Below, one piece after another: positions 60,214 to 64,000 of a stretch of 64,000 nt of DNA. How positions within the stretch are numbered: the first letter of the stretch is position 1; every line of letters starts with the position of its first letter. The DNA comes from Enterobacteriaceae bacterium 89 (GTDB lineage: Bacteria; Pseudomonadota; Gammaproteobacteria; Enterobacterales; Enterobacteriaceae), in contig RQJH01000003.1 in the NCBI GenBank assembly GCA_014156375.1, positions 1-64,000 on the forward strand. The letters are read 5' to 3'. The notes under the pieces are model-generated. The model made no database searches and was not told the DNA's origin. It saw nothing but the letters and a program-made list of their open reading frames with translations. Position numbers and translations under genes: made by a program.

Positions 60214-60756
60214 TATCTGAACCTCTCCTGCGGGTGATCGCTAAGCAGTCAGCTTACGTTTAGCATTCACCCGCTACACTCTCTCCCCTTCCTGGCAGAC
60301 ACTTTCGATTCAGATCAATTATCGAAAGGAAGATTTTTCCACTAAATTTGTCTCATCACGGTTTTTAGCGCCAAAACAAACACTATTTAAACCCATCAAT
60401 AACAAAATAAAACACAAAAACAAACACCAATGAAACATTTCAGGCGAAACTCGATTTTTCTTTGACTTATCGTGCTGTTTTTTTTTAACCAATCCCCTCA
60501 CTGAGAATAAGAAAAATCCTAATGGCGGGGTGAAAAATCCTGGAGGGCCTGCGACAGCTTTCTTCACCTCCCAGGATAATTCTTAACTAAAATAGCCAGT
60601 TAGCGATTTCCTCCTGTTTAAGAAATTCCAGGAATTTGCAGGCATTTAATTGCAGATACATTTAGAAATTAAAGTTGTCACATTTATTCGGCTGGTCATA
60701 ATATAGCAACATCACAGGACAACAGGATAAATCAAAACAGGGAAATAAATCGGCAT
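60214..60756. other. 543-bp regulatory region between bapD and ecpR
   Basis: The first 70 bp hold a long imperfect inverted repeat: GCGGGTGA near 60230 with TTCACCCGC near 60268, plus inner GCTAA/TTTAGC. It probably ends the bap transcript although no T run follows. From about 60310 the DNA is strongly AT-rich, fitting H-NS silencing of ecp. TTCCT occurs at 60608-60612 on the plus strand and at 60630-60634 on the minus strand, with ATTCC-A-GGAAT at 60625-60635. TTCCT boxes are reported EcpR targets in E. coli. No gene is supported here. Confidence 0.55.
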
Positions 60757-61374
60757 ATGCCATCGCAGAAATATGAAAAAGTCTGCTGCATGAGTTGTCA
60801 TTATCGCTGTGAGCTAAACCCGCAACCCACGATAAAGGTGATGAACTGCATTGAAAATCAATACTGCTTATGGCCCGACAAAAATACGTATCTCAGAACC
60901 GGAATTCAACTTTCACTGATTAATACGCATTACAACTTTGTTCATGCCGGGTTCATTTTCGTTGATTTTTCTCGCTACAACATCAGGCTGTTTACCGACA
61001 GCAAGTGGATTGAGTACCTGACAAAAACGGGGTTGCGACTGATTTTAATTTCAGATCGGTTAATGCAGCCATTGGCGCTTTACTGGAAAGAAAAAAGCCA
61101 ATATATAATTTCAGTAATCAGCACCGGTGATACTCAGGCAGAAATTGAAAAAAAGATAAACTTCACCTTTCTTGGCAAAAGGGATGCACGGTCACATCGC
61201 AACAAACTCAGCGATAAAGAAGTGACCGTACTGAATCTGATGCTGAGCGAAAAAAGCGTGAAAGAAATCGCAAACCTATTACTTGTCACTGATAAGAAAA
61301 TCTATGCTATCAGGCTTAGTTTGCAGAATAAGATGGGAGGCAGAGGGAGATTAAATACCATTATCTCCGGATAG
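60757..61374 (+). CDS. ecpR: EcpR (MatA), LuxR-type activator of the common pilus operon
   Basis: This is a 205-residue regulator (196 in E. coli) with an N-terminal domain of the EcpR/MatA type (CMSCHYRCELN, IENQYCLWPDKNTYLRTGIQ) and a C-terminal LuxR helix-turn-helix. The latter reads LSDKEVTVLNLMLSEKSVKE and IANLLLVTDKKIYAIRLSLQNKM. The protein is cysteine-rich at its start. In E. coli it activates ecpA and also affects motility genes. Start at 60757 rather than Met12 is not certain because the ribosome-binding site is weak. It is the first gene of ecpRABCDE; AT-rich DNA upstream suggests H-NS control. Confidence 0.87.
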   Translation: MPSQKYEKVCCMSCHYRCELNPQPTIKVMNCIENQYCLWPDKNTYLRTGIQLSLINTHYNFVHAGFIFVDFSRYNIRLFTDSKWIEYLTKTGLRLILISDRLMQPLALYWKEKSQYIISVISTGDTQAEIEKKINFTFLGKRDARSHRNKLSDKEVTVLNLMLSEKSVKEIANLLLVTDKKIYAIRLSLQNKMGGRGRLNTIISG

Positions 61375-61445
61375 AAAATCAGTATCAGTAATCAACGCAA
61401 TATCTCCATCAATGGAACTAACTTAATTATTTCAGGAAAATGAAA

Positions 61446-62024
61446 ATGAATAAAATCGTATTAGCGGGTGTTGTGGCGGCTGCTCTTGTTTCTTCCAATG
61501 CGATGGCTGACGTAACGGCCTCTGCCACTGCAAGCTGGGACGCAAGCGCGACTAAAGACACCACCAGCGCGCTGGTTGTTACCCCGCTGAAATCGCTGTC
61601 TTTCCAGTATGCGGAAGGGATCAAAGCGTTTAACACTCAGAAAGGCGCTTTCGACATCACTATCGAAGGCCAGTCCGGCGCGACTGACTTCATGCTGACT
61701 TCGCAGATCGTGAGCAACACCCTGAGCCGCACCACTGACGCCTCCACGCTGGACGTGGGCGTGAACTGGAACGGCAGCGCGCTGAGCAAAGCGACCCCGG
61801 TCACCATGATCGACACCGCTAACAACATCTCTGCTGGTCTGGATGCACTGGCCGTCAGCACCGCGTACGCCGGTAGCGACCGCGTCAGTACTCAGGGCAA
61901 CTTCGATTTTAACATCGAATCCGCCACCACTGACGGCAGCACCGCCGCTGAGTTCAGCGACCTGACCGACGGCTACTGGAGCGGCGATGTTCGCGTTCAG
62001 TTCACCGCAGTCTGGACTGTTTAA
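61446..62024 (+). CDS. ecpA: EcpA major pilin of the E. coli common pilus
   Basis: This is the main structural subunit (192 residues; 195 in E. coli). Signal peptide MNKIVLAGVVAAALVSSNAMA is followed by mature DVTASATASWDASATKDTTS. KDTTSALVVTPLKSLSFQYAEG and NTQKGAFDITIEG are diagnostic, and the end DGYWSGDVRVQFTAVWTV provides the donor-strand region. I prefer ATG 61446 over 61440, since AGGA is 8 bp from the former. It lies 71 bp after ecpR. A stable hairpin follows. Confidence 0.93.
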   Translation: MNKIVLAGVVAAALVSSNAMADVTASATASWDASATKDTTSALVVTPLKSLSFQYAEGIKAFNTQKGAFDITIEGQSGATDFMLTSQIVSNTLSRTTDASTLDVGVNWNGSALSKATPVTMIDTANNISAGLDALAVSTAYAGSDRVSTQGNFDFNIESATTDGSTAAEFSDLTDGYWSGDVRVQFTAVWTV

Positions 62025-62052
62025 TTTCGACCCACTCCCCCATGGGTATCTG

Positions 62053-62072
62053 AAGGAGGCTTCGGCCTCCTT
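62053..62072 (+). other. C(UUCG)G hairpin between ecpA and ecpB
   Basis: AAGGAGGC-TTCG-GCCTCCTT is a perfect 8-bp stem with the extra-stable UUCG loop. No T run follows. Its second arm is about 13 bp before the ecpB start and could shield or attenuate, which would keep the major pilin above the minor proteins. Confidence 0.75.
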
Positions 62073-62085
62073 GTAAGGACACACT

Positions 62086-62763
62086 ATGAAGCTGAATCCG
62101 CTGTTAATCTCACTGCCTTTGCTGGCTTTTTCCCTCTCTACCCAGGCGATTAACGTCGGTGACGTCACTTCCATTATGGGGCCGACAGCTTCCAGCCTGG
62201 CGAAGGAAATCAGCAATACCACCGATACCGCGCGCTTTGTCAGCGTCACCGTTGAGCGTCTCTCCTCACCGATGGCCGGTGGCACTATTCTGCCAATGGA
62301 AAACAAAGCAGAACTCTTATCGACCCCGGCGAGCCTAATTTTGCCCGGACACGCTAAAGAGAACTTCCGCTTTTTCTATAAAGGCCCACAGGATGATCAG
62401 GAGCGCTATTACCGGGTTTCCTGGACCGATGAGCCGGTAACAGAGTTTGATGCTAATAAAAATAAGAAACAGGGCGAAGCGACAACCTCGGCGATTATCA
62501 GCACCATTTTAGTGGTCGCTCCGCGCGAGGAAAAATTTAACTACAGCCGCCACCAGGACACCGTTACCAACACCGGCAACGCCTCGTTTCGCGTTATTTC
62601 CTATGGCCCGTGCCGCGACAAAAGCAAAGACACCGGACAGGGCTGCCGTGAGCGTTATTACCTGATGCCCGGCGTCAGCGTAAAAATAAAATACACCGAT
62701 CTTGCCAACAAAAAGACACGGATTGGTATCTGGCACGGTGAGACTTATATTAATGTGAACTGA
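62086..62763 (+). CDS. ecpB: EcpB, periplasmic chaperone-like protein of the common pilus
   Basis: This 225-residue protein (222 in E. coli) has signal peptide MKLNPLLISLPLLAFSLSTQA. RFVSVTVERLSSPMAGG and LPGHAKENFRFFYKGPQDDQ are shared with E. coli EcpB. Two cysteines near the end (YGPCRDKSKDTGQGCRERYY) match the pair in E. coli. It is an alpha-fimbrial (CS1-type) chaperone that delivers EcpA to the EcpC usher. The next gene starts 5 bp after its stop. Confidence 0.93.
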   Translation: MKLNPLLISLPLLAFSLSTQAINVGDVTSIMGPTASSLAKEISNTTDTARFVSVTVERLSSPMAGGTILPMENKAELLSTPASLILPGHAKENFRFFYKGPQDDQERYYRVSWTDEPVTEFDANKNKKQGEATTSAIISTILVVAPREEKFNYSRHQDTVTNTGNASFRVISYGPCRDKSKDTGQGCRERYYLMPGVSVKIKYTDLANKKTRIGIWHGETYINVN

Positions 62764-62768
62764 GAAAC

Positions 62769-64000
62769 ATGATGGACAATCTGGGTTATGTCAAAGGGAC
62801 GTTGTTTGCTGGATTATTGCTGACGATAAACCAGAGCTGGGCCAGCAGTCCGGCAATGCCTGTCCGCGTCAGTAATTATGTTATTCCTCCGGTCTTCGCC
62901 AACGCGTTATATCAGGGCATGACCGTGCCTGTATTTATTCGCTACGAAGGCGACAGCAGCACACAGCGCAGCAAGCAGAAAATTGCTGAAGCTATTTTGA
63001 CGATCAAGGATAATGAATTCCGTTTAAACCAGATTACCCTGAGTGAACTGCCGGACCGGACCGAGCTGTCAGCAGAAATTAAATCGCTGCTGGCCGGGTT
63101 GCAGGATAAAAGCATCGGCGACGGCCAGCGCGTTTATATCAGCAAAGATGCGTCGCTGTCGCTCGACACCCGCTCCTTTTACCTTGAACTGACCGTTAAC
63201 CGGGCAGCGATGCAGGCCGCCATTTTGCCGCGTACCAACGTGCTCGGCGAATCCTCCGCGCAGCAGCTTTCCAGCGTGCTGAATTATTCTGTTGGCAGCT
63301 ATTACAACAAATATGAAGACAATGACAACGCCAGCAGCTACCTGACGCTCGACAACACCTGGTCGCTGCGCGAGCACCATCTGAATATCAACGGCTCCGT
63401 GTACGGCATTGGCACCAGCGATCAGCACGGTGAGCTTTACCGCACCATGTACGAGCGGGACTATCAGGGCCGGCGTCTGGCCATGGGGATGGTCGACACC
63501 TGGAACCTGCAGTCCATCGCCAGCATGAGCGCGCTGAACTCCAGCCGCATCTACGGCATGAGCTACGGTAACAAAAGCAGCTCGCAGACTGAGGACAACA
63601 CCCTGTCGCTGCTGCCGGTGACCGTATTCCTGCCCGCCGCCGGGGAAGTCCACGTCTATCGCGACGGCAAGCTGCTCAGCATTCAGAACTTTTCCATGGG
63701 CAGCTATGAGCTGGACACCTCGCGCCTGCCGTTCGGCATCTATAACGTCGACGTGCAGGTGGTGGTCAACGGCCGCGTGGTCAGCAGCCGCACCGCCAAC
63801 ATCAACAAAACCTTTGCCCGTAAATCGAGCGTGACCGGCGATCTGTCATGGCAGGTGTTCGGCGGCAGCCTCGAGTACAACAAAATGGACTATCGCCGCC
63901 ACAGCAACATTAACTATGGCAAAAAGGACACCTGGATTGCCGGCGTGGCCGCAGCCACCAGTCAGCCGTGGCTGTCGGGCGTGAACCTGAAAACCACGCT
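62769..64000 (+). CDS. ecpC: EcpC outer-membrane usher (partial, runs off the window)
   Basis: ATG 62769 (or 62772) opens a frame with no stop before base 64000, giving the first 410 residues. Signal peptide MMDNLGYVKGTLFAGLLLTI is followed by usher-type sequence of the alternate chaperone/usher family (AVHVYRDGKLLSIQNFSMGS-type, here EVHVYRDGKLLSIQNFSMGS; YELDTSRLPFGIYNVDVQV). Usher proteins pass pilin subunits across the outer membrane. E. coli EcpC is about 840 residues, so roughly half is present. It follows ecpB and should be followed by ecpD (tip adhesin) and ecpE outside the window. Confidence 0.9.
   Translation, partial: MMDNLGYVKGTLFAGLLLTINQSWASSPAMPVRVSNYVIPPVFANALYQGMTVPVFIRYEGDSSTQRSKQKIAEAILTIKDNEFRLNQITLSELPDRTELSAEIKSLLAGLQDKSIGDGQRVYISKDASLSLDTRSFYLELTVNRAAMQAAILPRTNVLGESSAQQLSSVLNYSVGSYYNKYEDNDNASSYLTLDNTWSLREHHLNINGSVYGIGTSDQHGELYRTMYERDYQGRRLAMGMVDTWNLQSIASMSALNSSRIYGMSYGNKSSSQTEDNTLSLLPVTVFLPAAGEVHVYRDGKLLSIQNFSMGSYELDTSRLPFGIYNVDVQVVVNGRVVSSRTANINKTFARKSSVTGDLSWQVFGGSLEYNKMDYRRHSNINYGKKDTWIAGVAAATSQPWLSGVNLKTT

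Overview
The window is chromosomal DNA of a gamma-proteobacterium of the family Enterobacteriaceae. Gene order clpB-pgeF-rluD-bamD-raiA-pheL-pheA-tyrA-aroF-yfiL-yfiR-dgcN-yfiB, rplS-trmD-rimM-rpsP-ffh-ypjD-corB, grpE-nadK-recN-bamE-rnfH-ratA-smpB is the Escherichia/Salmonella/Enterobacter backbone. The bapABCD and ecp loci and a sugar-lactonase gene between pheA and tyrA fit an Enterobacter/Lelliottia/Leclercia-like genome. Genus is an inference; there is no rRNA or tRNA gene inside the window.

Layout. 1-262: promoters of a ribosomal RNA operon that runs leftwards out of the window. 263-13710: housekeeping block (ClpB disaggregase, RluD, BamD, RaiA, phenylalanine/tyrosine biosynthesis with leader peptide, attenuator and TyrR boxes, and the YfiLRNB cyclic-di-GMP module). 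13714-15541: a His/Met-rich PepSY-TM plus DUF2946 pair, probably metal linked. 15614-31910: a P2/186-derived element with repressor, early genes, replication endonuclease, a LexA-controlled small gene, lysis genes and a nearly complete contractile tail. It has no integrase, portal, terminase, scaffold, capsid or head-completion gene. This is best read as a domesticated tail-like bacteriocin (R-type tailocin) sitting between yfiB and rplS. 31983-43052: ribosomal protein/tRNA modification operon, SRP, GrpE/NadK/RecN, BamE, RnfH/RatA and SmpB. 43811-60213: bapABCD, a 3818-residue repetitive adhesin with its own type I secretion system. 60757-64000: start of the ecp (E. coli common pilus) operon, cut by the window end inside the usher gene ecpC.

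How the parts connect. The tailocin reads as an SOS-driven circuit. A CI-type repressor with a duplicated DNA-binding domain and no recognisable self-cleavage domain holds the element silent. A near-perfect LexA box drives a 60-residue gene placed where phage 186 carries its antirepressor gene tum. Ogr would then activate the late tail genes, and holin/endolysin/spanins would release particles by lysis. The receptor-binding module (end of gpJ, gpI and fibre gpH) is visibly AT-richer than its flanks, as expected for exchangeable specificity. Elsewhere, BapA, the Ecp pilus and the YfiRNB c-di-GMP system are all surface-attachment or biofilm functions in one 64-kb stretch.

All family assignments come from reading the sequence and from remembered family features; no database search was run.
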